This document shows, piece after piece, positions 19,724-27,983 of a stretch of 64,000 nucleotides of DNA. The position numbers were made by a program, and so were the translations under genes. A model generated the notes under the pieces. That model did no database searches. It had not been told where the DNA came from and saw only the letters and a list, made by a program, of their open reading frames with translations. Each line of letters starts with the position of its first letter. Within the stretch, counting starts at the first letter, position 1. The stretch covers positions 1 through 64,000 of the forward strand of contig JAJCYP010000104.1 of NCBI GenBank assembly GCA_029262855.1, in the 5' to 3' direction. Source of the DNA: Bacteroidota bacterium. GTDB taxonomy: Bacteria; Bacteroidota; Rhodothermia; Rhodothermales; UBA10348.

Positions 19724-20448
19724 AGCGATTGCTGGTCACAGGACTGGGGCTTTTCGCTGTTGCATTTCTGGCCCTCCTGGGGTGGAGATGGCTTGATGGG
19801 GTGCCCATCGAAGACATCGCCATCCGGGGAGCCGTGCAGGCCGATTCAGCCGCCATTCTGGAACTGGCCGGGGTCCATCTCGGAGCATCGCTGATGGATG
19901 TCTCTCCTGCAATCATTGCCGACCGTGTCAGGCGGCATCCCTGGGTCGGCGGTGCGTCGGCCTCACGACAACCTACGGGGACGCTCGTGATCTCGGTACG
20001 GGAGCGAGAACCCGTGGCACTCGCGCTGGACCGGGGCGGAAGACCCGAGTACTACCTGGACGCAGCCGGCTACCGTATGCCTGTCGCGGGCGGCCTGGTC
20101 GTGGACGTTCCCATCGTTCGCCATGTCGCAGAGCCGTACCACCCCGTGGTGCCGGTTGGCAGTCCGGCGCTGCGCGCATTCATGGCCCTCCTGCCTGACC
20201 TGGAGGAGTTCCAGGACGCCCTTCTATCGGAAATCCACGAGACCGACAAAGGCGAGATAGACATATTCACGGCCGTCACACCCTCGGGTCAGTCGATTCG
20301 AGTGCGGCTGGGAAGAGACCATTTTGATGACAAGCTCGAGCGGCTGCAGTCCTTCTGGATGCAGGCCGTTCTGGCAAGACCAGAAACCCAATACGACTGG
20401 GTAGACCTCCGTTTCGACGGACAGGTTGTGACCCGGGTACGTGCATGA
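19720..20448 (+). CDS. ftsQ: FtsQ/DivIB-like division protein
   Basis: The 242-residue bitopic protein has an N-terminal helix (LLVTGLGLFAVAFLALLGW). A POTRA domain follows at about 30-100 (VPIEDIAIRGAVQADSAAIL, then VRRHPWVGGASASRQPTGTL and VISVREREPVAL), then the beta domain. FtsQ joins FtsL and FtsB in the divisome. The ATG at 19720 overlaps the murC stop by 4 bases. ddl and murB, often found between murC and ftsQ elsewhere, are absent. The stop overlaps the ftsA start. Confidence 0.88.
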   Translation: MKRLLVTGLGLFAVAFLALLGWRWLDGVPIEDIAIRGAVQADSAAILELAGVHLGASLMDVSPAIIADRVRRHPWVGGASASRQPTGTLVISVREREPVALALDRGGRPEYYLDAAGYRMPVAGGLVVDVPIVRHVAEPYHPVVPVGSPALRAFMALLPDLEEFQDALLSEIHETDKGEIDIFTAVTPSGQSIRVRLGRDHFDDKLERLQSFWMQAVLARPETQYDWVDLRFDGQVVTRVRA

Positions 20449-21746
20449 AACCCGCTGAGGACCCCATGGAGGAGCTGAACGATCACATTGTAGTTGGCCT
20501 GGACATCGGAACGACCAAGGTCTGCGCCGTTGTCGCTACCACGGATGAACTGGACCGCATCAACGTGCTTGGTGTCGGAATGGCGGAATCCGACGGGCTG
20601 AATCGCGGCGTCGTGGTCAACATCGACAAGACGGTTGCGGCCGTCCGGGTTGCGGTGGGCGAAGCCGAGCGCATGGCCGGCGTCACGGTCAACAGCGTGA
20701 TTGCCGGCATCGCCGGCGATCATGTTCAGAGCTTCCAGAGTCGAGGTGTGGTCACCATCTCGAACCGGGACGGCGAAATCACCGAGGGCGACGTCCAAAG
20801 GCTTCTGGAGGACACGACGCACGTGGCGATGCCGGCGGACCGGGAGATCCTGCACGTCATCCCGCAGGAGTTCATCGTGGACGGACAGGACGGGGTCGCG
20901 GACCCAGTAGGCATGTCAGGCGTGCGGTTGGAGGCGAATGTCCACATCATCACCGGTCTGGTCTCCGCCGCCAAGAATATCTACCGCTGCATCGAGAAGG
21001 CCGGGTATCAAGTGGCCGACATCGTTCTCGAGCCCCTGGGCTCCTCCTTTGCGGTGCTTCACCCCGACGAAAAGGAAGTCGGCGTCGCGCTGATCGACAT
21101 CGGCGGCGGCACCACGGACATCGCCGTCTTCGAGGACAACACGATTCGTCACACGGCCGTGATAGCCGTGGCGGGCAACAAGGTCACCGACGACGTCCGG
21201 AAGGGCCTGGGCCTGATGCGCGACCAGGCCGAGCGCCTGAAGTGCACCTACGGAATGGCACTAGTGGATCTCGTGGCCGAAGACGAGCAGATTGCCATTA
21301 CCGGCATCGGTGGTCGCGGCGAGAAGCTGGTCGGCCGATCTACCCTCGCCCAGATCATTCAGCCCAGGATGGAAGAGATCCTGGAGATTGCCGCCATCGA
21401 GATCAAACGCTCCGGATACGGTCGCCACTTGTCGGCTGGCGTCGTGTTGACCGGAGGCGGATCGCTGGTCGCCGGCACGGCCTCCCTCGCCTCTGAGATC
21501 CTCGGATTCGAAGCCCGCCTCGGCAAGCCCATGGGCCTGGCCGGAGGCATGGTCAAGGAGGTAAGCGATCCAAAATTTGCCACCGCCGTCGGTCTGGTCC
21601 TCTACGGACTACGCCCCGAGATGATTGGTGGCACCCCATTCCGCTCAGATATGGTCTCGCGTGATTCCAGGCAGCCCGAACTCGCAGGTGAACGCTTGGT
21701 GGGCCGCATCGCGAATCGCATGAAGACCTGGTTCGACGAACTCTAA
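20445..21746 (+). CDS. ftsA: Cell-division protein FtsA
   Basis: This actin-like protein anchors FtsZ to the membrane. The 433-residue protein shows the phosphate-1 loop VGLDIGTTKVCAVVA near residue 15, the SHS2/1C region, ALIDIGGGTTDIAVFEDNTI as phosphate-2, and VLTGGGSLVAGTASLASEIL as the adenosine motif. The C-terminus ends in an amphipathic stretch, VGRIANRMKTWFDEL, the membrane-targeting helix. The ATG at 20445 overlaps the ftsQ stop; another ATG at 20466 with GAGGA-like bases upstream is an alternative start. Confidence 0.96.
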   Translation: MKPAEDPMEELNDHIVVGLDIGTTKVCAVVATTDELDRINVLGVGMAESDGLNRGVVVNIDKTVAAVRVAVGEAERMAGVTVNSVIAGIAGDHVQSFQSRGVVTISNRDGEITEGDVQRLLEDTTHVAMPADREILHVIPQEFIVDGQDGVADPVGMSGVRLEANVHIITGLVSAAKNIYRCIEKAGYQVADIVLEPLGSSFAVLHPDEKEVGVALIDIGGGTTDIAVFEDNTIRHTAVIAVAGNKVTDDVRKGLGLMRDQAERLKCTYGMALVDLVAEDEQIAITGIGGRGEKLVGRSTLAQIIQPRMEEILEIAAIEIKRSGYGRHLSAGVVLTGGGSLVAGTASLASEILGFEARLGKPMGLAGGMVKEVSDPKFATAVGLVLYGLRPEMIGGTPFRSDMVSRDSRQPELAGERLVGRIANRMKTWFDEL

Positions 21747-21853
21747 TCACCCCTTTCTACCAACAACCCCCAAAATCCGGTTGCTCGCCGGATTCAGTGA
21801 GCGCGCGTTCCGGCCGCTCAAGCGCTACAGCCCAAACCCCATTGGAGGACACC

Positions 21854-23119
21854 ATGGACCAATCATTCAGCTCTCACTTTGCGTTCGATGACGCACTAAA
21901 TGACGAGGCGAAGATCGCCGTCGTCGGCGTGGGAGGCGGCGGAGGGAATGCCGTCAACAACATGATCGATAAAGGCATCCACGGGGTGGAGTTCTTCGCG
22001 ATCAACACGGACTCTCAGGCGCTTTCGGTGAACCTTGCCCCCACTAAACTGCAGGCCGGCCGCGATCTGACCAAGGGTCTTGGCGCGGGCGCTCGTCCCG
22101 CGGTGGGGGCGCATGCCGTTGAGGAGACCAGGGAAGACCTCACCGAGATGCTTCGAGGCTTCGACATGATCTTCATTACCGCCGGAATGGGCGGCGGTAC
22201 CGGAACGGGTGGTGCCCCGATTGTGGCCGCAATCGCCAGGGAACTGGGGGTTCTCTCGGTGGCCATCGTCACGAAGCCGTTTGACTGCGAGGGCCGGCGG
22301 CGACACCAGGCAGCTGAGACTGGCATCCAGCTGCTGAGGGAGAACGTCGACACGCTGATCATCATCCCGAACGAGCGTCTGCTCGACATAGCCGATGTGA
22401 ACACCACGCTTATGGACGCCTTTGCCAAGGCCGACGAGGTGCTCTATAACGCAACGCGCGGTATCAGTGACCTGATCACGGTTCACGGTCTGATCAACCT
22501 GGACTTTGCCGACGTTCGGACCACCATGAAGGAGGGCGGTACGGCTCTCATGGGTGCGGCCATGGCCGCCGGCGACAGTCGAGCGGAGAAGGCTGCCTCC
22601 GAGGCCCTTTCCAGCCCACTGCTCGATGGACTGTCCATCCACGGGGCGCGAAATGTGCTGGTCAACATCACCGCCGGAAAGTCGCTCGGGATCCGCGAGG
22701 CGACCGCCGCCACGAGCATCATTCAGCGCGAGGCTGGCGAGGACGTCGAGGTGATCTTCGGTACCGTCATCGATGAGGAGATGGGCGACGAACTCCGTAT
22801 CACGGTGATCGCGACAGGGTTCGACACCTCCGGAAAGTCAGTTTCCCAGGGTGGCGGGAGGACTCGCACCCTTCCGCTTGATGAAGTCGGCCCGGTTATC
22901 CAATACAAGGGCGAGGAAGCCCTGCAGAAATTGGACATGCCGGCCTATCAGCGCCGCACTGCCTCTTTGTCGGTCGAGCCGCTGGGAAAGGCCGCGGGTG
23001 ACGGAGCACCTCCTTCGCGGGTCCGTCGCCTGAACGTGGAAGACATGGACAAGCGAAGCCAACCGGTCTCCACTGAGAAGGAGGACATGCCCGCGTTTCT
23101 TCGAAAAATGCTGGATTAG
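21854..23119 (+). CDS. ftsZ: Cell-division GTPase FtsZ
   Basis: This tubulin homologue forms the Z-ring. The 421-residue protein shows IAVVGVGGGGGNAVNNMI, the tubulin signature GMGGGTGTGGAPIVA near residue 112, NVDTLIIIPNERLL and the T7-loop stretch LINLDFADVRTTM. A linker of about 80 residues ends in the conserved C-terminal peptide EDMPAFLRKMLD, which binds FtsA. The ATG at 21854 is fixed by a strong ribosome-binding site, GGAGG at 21844-21848; the frame is open upstream from 21797 but lacks one. It is the last gene of the dcw cluster. Confidence 0.97.
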   Translation: MDQSFSSHFAFDDALNDEAKIAVVGVGGGGGNAVNNMIDKGIHGVEFFAINTDSQALSVNLAPTKLQAGRDLTKGLGAGARPAVGAHAVEETREDLTEMLRGFDMIFITAGMGGGTGTGGAPIVAAIARELGVLSVAIVTKPFDCEGRRRHQAAETGIQLLRENVDTLIIIPNERLLDIADVNTTLMDAFAKADEVLYNATRGISDLITVHGLINLDFADVRTTMKEGGTALMGAAMAAGDSRAEKAASEALSSPLLDGLSIHGARNVLVNITAGKSLGIREATAATSIIQREAGEDVEVIFGTVIDEEMGDELRITVIATGFDTSGKSVSQGGGRTRTLPLDEVGPVIQYKGEEALQKLDMPAYQRRTASLSVEPLGKAAGDGAPPSRVRRLNVEDMDKRSQPVSTEKEDMPAFLRKMLD

Positions 23120-23131
23120 CATATCCGCACT

Positions 23132-23164
23132 GTGACCCGGGGTGCGTTTCGCACGCGGGGTCAC
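23132..23164 (+). terminator. Hairpin after ftsZ
   Basis: GTGACCC at 23132 pairs with GGGTCAC ending at 23164, and an inner stem GTGCG/CGCAC follows after a 3x3 internal loop. No T-tract follows, so it may be an mRNA-stabilising hairpin or a weak terminator. Confidence 0.4.
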
Positions 23165-23253
23165 ACTACCTGCCTGAACCTGCGCCCGGATTCTGAGCAA
23201 ATCCGGGGCACTGCCGTCGGGCTGTCGGCTAGCAGGTTTATATAAGGTTCGGT

Positions 23254-23297
23254 CAACGTGAGCCGCGTCCCACAAGGGCGCGGCTCGCGTTGTTTGA
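23254..23297 (+). terminator. Rho-independent terminator-like hairpin downstream of ftsZ
   Basis: CAACGTGAGCCGCG at 23254-23267 pairs with CGCGGCTCGCGTTG at 23279-23292 with one G-T pair, and TTTG follows. It lies 22 bases before the next start, so it could be the true end of the dcw transcript or an attenuator for the following gene. Confidence 0.6.
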
Positions 23298-23314
23298 TCA
23301 GTACCTTTCCGACC

Positions 23315-24907
23315 ATGCCGGGACCTCGTTTCATACCGCTGTTGATGTGCCTGTGGGTCACGTGGGTCGGCTTTGCTTCGGCCCAGTCAGCACCCTTGGA
23401 ACCGGACGGGTCTACGCCGGCGACGGCCCTTCCCCGTCCGGGCCTGGGTATGGTCTGGGATAAACCTGAGGATCCTATTCGGGCGGCGGCCGATCTGAGG
23501 GCCATGGCGGACCTGAGCGTCCGAGCCATCCGGTCGAGCGTCTGGGAAGACCGCCGGCTGTTTGACCTTGCCGATACGCTGGGCATCCTGGTATTCCAGG
23601 AACTGTCTGTCAGATATCCGACGTCGCGGACCCTCGCCGACACGCTGGGTTACGTCCTGCGACAGGTGGATCGAGTCCGTGAGGGCGGCAGAGTGTATGC
23701 GCTTGGCCTTGCCTATGCTCCGGACACCTCCAATCCTGAAACATGCAGATTGCTGGGTGAGATGACCGCGGCCGCCGCCGGCTCACTCAAGACCTACATC
23801 GTATCAGAGTTTGACGTGGACGAATCCTGTCCCAGCAGCGTGGATCTGGTCCTTCTCCGCGCTATTCGCCAAGGGGCTCACGCGGGTGAGATGGGCTTTG
23901 CAGTGGACTCGGAACCGGACCTGCCGGACTTCGAGGGCGCGGAGCAGGCCGAGTATTATGCGAATCAACTGCCAGCGCGCCTGTCGGTCGGCGCCTGGAC
24001 GTTTCTATATCGGTGGGCCGATGCGCCGGAGCCGTCCGCCTTCGCCGCGCGGCCCGGCGGTGGCAGGTGGGGACTTCACCGCTCCGACGGGTCTTCCAGA
24101 CCTTCGCTGGGCGTGGTTGAGGGCGCCGCGCGCAGGTCGCAACGTGCATTTGCACGACCGGTCCCTTCGGCGCCCCGAGCGCCGGCTAACGGGTACGTCC
24201 TTGCCGGTTGGGCGATGCTGCTGGCCTTGCTGCTGGTCTATGCTCGCTCCCCGAGATTCCGGTCCATGTCGGGTCGCTACTTTGCCGCCCACGGGATCTA
24301 CCGGACAGCAGTTGCGGACAATCGAGACCACCTGATATTCTCCAATGTCACCGTCCTGTTGTGTGTGAGTATGCTCTTCGGGATGGTGGGTGAGCAGGCT
24401 CTGCGCAGCTACGCCGACCATCCCGCCTATTCCGCACTGTGGAACTGGTCTGGCGAGGGGGTCCGCGGAGCCCTGAATACGCTCATGGGAAGCCCCGTGA
24501 GGTTCAGTCTCCTGATTGGGTTGTTGGCGCTCCTGGGAATGCTGCTCTGGATGATCGCCTGGTACCTGTTGGCGGCGCGATCGAGAGGAGGCACGTTCTC
24601 TCAGGTGATGACGCTGTCGATCTGGCCGCGCTGGCCCGTGCTGGCGACCCTACCCGTGGTCATGCTCGTGGCGGCCGGGTCCTGGGGGGACGCGGCAGCC
24701 CGGTACTCTGTGGTCTGGGTTCTGGCGACGGGCGTCTGGAGTACCATTCGGACGAATCTGGACGCCTCCCACGTGCTTCGCATGCAACCCTTGGCGGTCG
24801 TTCTGCTTTGGCTGTCCGCACCCTTTGTCTCCATTCTGTTGGCCGCCCTTCTTCTGGCGGGTCGTCACGGAGACAAGTTGGTCTATCTACAGCAACTGGC
24901 CCGTTGA
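23315..24907 (+). CDS. Unknown polytopic membrane protein with extracytoplasmic N-terminal domain
   Basis: I do not recognise this 530-residue protein. It starts with a signal peptide (LMCLWVTWVGFASAQS). An extracytoplasmic region of about 270 residues follows, alpha-helical in appearance and with TPR-like spacing. About six hydrophobic segments come next, near residues 295-311, 340-362, 396-420, 438-456, 464-478 and 492-515. A positively charged Pro/Arg-rich linker near 265-290 precedes the first. The membrane part loosely resembles Yip1-type domains; this is only an impression. The ATG at 23315 is chosen because an earlier in-frame start (23258) lies inside the terminator-like hairpin. It follows ftsZ and converges with the DUF3047 gene. 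Confidence 0.75.
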   Translation: MPGPRFIPLLMCLWVTWVGFASAQSAPLEPDGSTPATALPRPGLGMVWDKPEDPIRAAADLRAMADLSVRAIRSSVWEDRRLFDLADTLGILVFQELSVRYPTSRTLADTLGYVLRQVDRVREGGRVYALGLAYAPDTSNPETCRLLGEMTAAAAGSLKTYIVSEFDVDESCPSSVDLVLLRAIRQGAHAGEMGFAVDSEPDLPDFEGAEQAEYYANQLPARLSVGAWTFLYRWADAPEPSAFAARPGGGRWGLHRSDGSSRPSLGVVEGAARRSQRAFARPVPSAPRAPANGYVLAGWAMLLALLLVYARSPRFRSMSGRYFAAHGIYRTAVADNRDHLIFSNVTVLLCVSMLFGMVGEQALRSYADHPAYSALWNWSGEGVRGALNTLMGSPVRFSLLIGLLALLGMLLWMIAWYLLAARSRGGTFSQVMTLSIWPRWPVLATLPVVMLVAAGSWGDAAARYSVVWVLATGVWSTIRTNLDASHVLRMQPLAVVLLWLSAPFVSILLAALLLAGRHGDKLVYLQQLAR

Positions 24908-24920
24908 CATTGGATCCGGG

Positions 24921-25655
24921 TCAACGGCCGACCTGCAGGTCATCGAAGTCGACAATGGCTGTACTGTTGACCGAGTCCGAATCGCTCCAGAGAAAAATCG
25001 CCGTCGGCCTGTCAGGGGGCGGCCTTCCAAATAGCCGCTCGAAGTCATCCCTGATGTTACGCTGATGCTGGATCCAGTGGCCGAGGCCATCTTCCCCCCA
25101 GGAAGAAACGACAATCAACTTGAGTGCGCCGTACGAATCCGTGAACCCCACAGGCAGCGTCGAACTGTATGAGTACTTGATCCCGCGGGGCCGTCCCAAC
25201 CAGTCCTGATCGAAGAGGACGTAGACGGCCGCACCGGTGTCGTTGAGTTTCGAGCGGTCCTCACGCGCACCGACTGGGAGCTCATGCGCCCGCCAGCGCC
25301 AGCTCAGAAGCGGCCGCTCGGCGACATCCCAGTCCATCCCTTCTCCACTGCGAAGGATGATTCTGTGGGCGTTGTCGCGAACCGTGGCTCGAATAAACTT
25401 GTTGCCTCCCTCCTGCATGACCGTGAAGCGCTCCTCATCGGTCTGCAGCGAGCCGTTGACGGGACGAATATCCTTGCGGTCCTGATAGGTATACCAGCCG
25501 GTGGGCAGGCCTCCGACCTCGAATCGTTCGAAGTCCTCAAGGACCGTGCACGACCGACCGTCCAGACAGCTGGACGTTGCCTGTCCTGACGCGAAGTCGG
25601 AGAATTGAATACCAATTACCCCGGCAAGCAGGAAGGCGCAGGTTGTCAGACGCAT
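24921..25655 (-). CDS. DUF3047 family secreted protein
   Basis: The 244-residue protein has a signal peptide (LTTCAFLLAGVIGIQFSDFASG) and the layout of DUF3047. An early VLEDFERFEVGGLPTGW is followed by LSWRWRAHELPVGAREDRSKLNDTG (shown here only in part: WRWRAHELP, DRSKLNDTGAAVYVLF), GIKYSYSSTLPVG, VVSSWGED and IFLWSDSDSVNS near the end. The fold is probably a carbohydrate-binding-like beta-sandwich; no enzymatic function is established that I know of. It is the last gene of the minus-strand run from 32300, separated from the nucleotidyltransferase by 150 bases. Confidence 0.85.
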   Translation of the reverse strand: MRLTTCAFLLAGVIGIQFSDFASGQATSSCLDGRSCTVLEDFERFEVGGLPTGWYTYQDRKDIRPVNGSLQTDEERFTVMQEGGNKFIRATVRDNAHRIILRSGEGMDWDVAERPLLSWRWRAHELPVGAREDRSKLNDTGAAVYVLFDQDWLGRPRGIKYSYSSTLPVGFTDSYGALKLIVVSSWGEDGLGHWIQHQRNIRDDFERLFGRPPPDRPTAIFLWSDSDSVNSTAIVDFDDLQVGR

Positions 25656-25805
25656 GGAGCGGGAAATATCCTCTCAATGAAGTGTTCCGCCGTCGGGAAA
25701 AGTTACGGGGCGGTGTGCGTATCCAGATTACGCAATGACCGTACCGCGGAGACCGTCAGGCTCCCTCGAGCGTCCTACCGGCTCGGGCGTCAGGCGGCCC
25801 GGGCG

Positions 25806-26546
25806 TCAGGCTCCCGCGGCCTTCAGGCTGCGCTCGGCGTGCTCCAGCATCTCCGGGGTATCGACATCCTGCCAGAATCCGTCACCGATGTCCAGCGTCC
25901 TCATGCGACCGCTGGCCGCGAGCGTCTGGACTCCATTCGAGAGTGAAACGTCGCCGTGCACTGCGAAATGGGCCTCGAGCGCCGAAAGGAGGCCCCTCGT
26001 GCAGACAAAAACCCCTGTGTCGATGCAGTTGTACTGCTCGATGGTCTTCCCGATCGATGTGATCCGATTCTCGGACTCGAGCACTTTGGTGGCGTCATCC
26101 AGATCGAAGACCGATTCGATATCGTAGTCGACCAGCAGGGTGGCACCCCCATCCACGGGCGTGTGGGATCCGGCCAGCTCCATCACATCGTCCCCAACCA
26201 CGTGATCGGCCATCACGAGGACAAAGGCGTCCTCAATGTGTGGGGCAGCCGCGAGCACGGACACTCCATTCTGAAGCTCAAAACGAGGGTTGACGACAAA
26301 TCGAAGGGGAACGGATCCCGTGTACTCACTCTCCAGCGCCGACTGTATCTCCTCAGACTCAAACCCCAGCACGATCACCACCCGCCGGCATCCTGCGAGG
26401 GCCAATCCTCTCACGGCCCGCAGAATCAGCGGCATTCCGCCGACCCTGATCAGCGGTTTCGGCTGGCTGCCTGAATCATCCGTGGCCAGTCGTGACCCGA
26501 ATCCGGCAGCGAGAATGACGCCAACCTTTCCCGGAGTCTCGCTCAC
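25806..26546 (-). CDS. Sugar-phosphate nucleotidyltransferase, probable inositol-1-phosphate cytidylyltransferase
   Basis: The 246-residue protein is a single-domain NTP transferase: VILAAGFGSRL near the N-terminus, KPLIRVGGMPLILRAV, and VLVMADHVVGDD with the metal-binding Asp. The start is a GTG at 26546 whose bases overlap the stop of the inositol-3-phosphate synthase gene (GTGA), a strong sign that they work together. Cytidylyltransferases that activate inositol-1-phosphate to CDP-inositol have this fold and are found beside inositol-phosphate synthase genes. The substrate is therefore inferred from context; a glucose-1-phosphate or choline-phosphate nucleotidyltransferase would look similar. 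No fused CDP-alcohol phosphatidyltransferase domain follows. Confidence 0.8.
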   Translation of the reverse strand: MSETPGKVGVILAAGFGSRLATDDSGSQPKPLIRVGGMPLILRAVRGLALAGCRRVVIVLGFESEEIQSALESEYTGSVPLRFVVNPRFELQNGVSVLAAAPHIEDAFVLVMADHVVGDDVMELAGSHTPVDGGATLLVDYDIESVFDLDDATKVLESENRITSIGKTIEQYNCIDTGVFVCTRGLLSALEAHFAVHGDVSLSNGVQTLAASGRMRTLDIGDGFWQDVDTPEMLEHAERSLKAAGA

Positions 26547-27871
26547 GGGGTGTCGTGATGGGGCTCGTAATTCTCGGAGAGGTGTGTGACCGGCTCGTGA
26601 CCGGCAATCACGCGAAGCGTGTTCTTCAGGCGGAAATGCTGGATGAACAGGTCATGCTCCTGCACGTGTCCCGCACCGACATGTGGCCCCTTGAAATAGA
26701 ACGACAACCACTCCTGGATTCCTGAGCGGCCGGAGCGACTGGCCAGGTCGAGGAAGAGCGCGAGATCAAGGACAATCGGGGCAGCGAGGATCGAGTCCCG
26801 ACACAGGAAATCGACCTTGATCTGCATCGCATAGCCCATCCAGCCGAAAATGTCGATGTTGTCCCAGCCTTCCTTCTCGTCGCCGCGGGGCGGATAGTAG
26901 TTGATCCGCACCTTGTGGTACAGATTGCCGTAGAGCTCCGGGTATATCTCCGGCTGGAGCATGGTGTCCAGTACGGCGGACTTGGTCACTTCCTTTGCGC
27001 GGAAGCTGGCCTCATCGTCCAGGATCTCGCCGTCGCGGTTGCCCAGGATGTTGGTAGAGAACCAGCCGTTGATTCCAAGCATCCGGGCCTTCATGCCCGG
27101 AGCCAGGATGGTCTTCATCAGCGTCTGGCCGGTCTTGAAGTCTTTTCCGGCAATCGGGACACCATTCTCAAGCGCCAGTTGCTCCAGGGCGGGGACATCT
27201 GCCGACAGGTTTGGAGCACCGTTGGCATACGGCACGCCCTCCATGATGGCGGCATAGGCATACAACTGGGAAGGCGATATGGCGTCGTCATTCTCCTTCA
27301 TGCCCCGACGGAAGGCGTCGATGGTGTCGTGGCAGGGTGCCGGCTCGAGGTACACCTCGGTGGAACCACACCAGACCATCACCGCGCGACTCGCGCCGGC
27401 TTCAGCCATCCGGTTGCGGATATCCGCTCGGAGCAATTCGGCCAATTCGAACTTGTTTGCTGCCTTCTTGACGTTGGGCCCATCGAGGCGCTTGACGTAC
27501 TTCTGCTCGAAGGCGGCCGGCATCGGTTTGATGGTCGACAGGTAGTCCTTTACGCCTTCCAGATGCTCCGCGCGGAGGACTTTGGCCCTCACCGCCGCCT
27601 CGTAGGCGTTGTCCGGGAATACGTCCCAGGCACCAAACTCGATGCTCTCCAGCGGTGCCAGATCCACCAGGTCCCGGATGAAGGGGTTGCGACCCTCCGA
27701 GCGGGGCCCGATGCGGATGGTCTGCATCTGGCTCAGCGAGCCAATCGGAGCGGCAAGACCCCTGCGCACGGCCTCGACGCCGGCCATGAAGGTGGTCGAA
27801 ACGGCCCCGAGTCCTGGCGTGAGAACCAGAAGTTTTCCCGAGTCTGCCGGAGTGGTGGCGAATGCGGACAT
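26543..27871 (-). CDS. ino1: Inositol-3-phosphate synthase
   Basis: It converts glucose-6-phosphate to 1L-myo-inositol-1-phosphate with NAD. The 442-residue protein has an N-terminal Rossmann loop LVLTPGLGAVSTTFMAGVEA. The catalytic region shows GKDFKTGQTLMKTILAPGMK and the GINGWFSTNILGNRDGE stretch typical of the family, followed by KVRINYYPPRGDEKEGWDNI and IKVDFLCRDSILAAPIVLDL. The start ATG at 27871 lies directly before the Rossmann loop. It is coupled to the nucleotidyltransferase gene and lies downstream of a CDP-glycerol-transferase-like gene after a 112-base gap. Confidence 0.93.
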   Translation of the reverse strand: MSAFATTPADSGKLLVLTPGLGAVSTTFMAGVEAVRRGLAAPIGSLSQMQTIRIGPRSEGRNPFIRDLVDLAPLESIEFGAWDVFPDNAYEAAVRAKVLRAEHLEGVKDYLSTIKPMPAAFEQKYVKRLDGPNVKKAANKFELAELLRADIRNRMAEAGASRAVMVWCGSTEVYLEPAPCHDTIDAFRRGMKENDDAISPSQLYAYAAIMEGVPYANGAPNLSADVPALEQLALENGVPIAGKDFKTGQTLMKTILAPGMKARMLGINGWFSTNILGNRDGEILDDEASFRAKEVTKSAVLDTMLQPEIYPELYGNLYHKVRINYYPPRGDEKEGWDNIDIFGWMGYAMQIKVDFLCRDSILAAPIVLDLALFLDLASRSGRSGIQEWLSFYFKGPHVGAGHVQEHDLFIQHFRLKNTLRVIAGHEPVTHLSENYEPHHDTP

Positions 27872-27983
27872 AAAGACGGAGGAGACTGAATTTCAGGACG
27901 GAGGAGGCGGTGATTCGCTCCTCACGATGCGCAATCTACGGATCCCCCGTTCAAGGCCCAGTGGCCCCTCCAGGGCTGACCAA

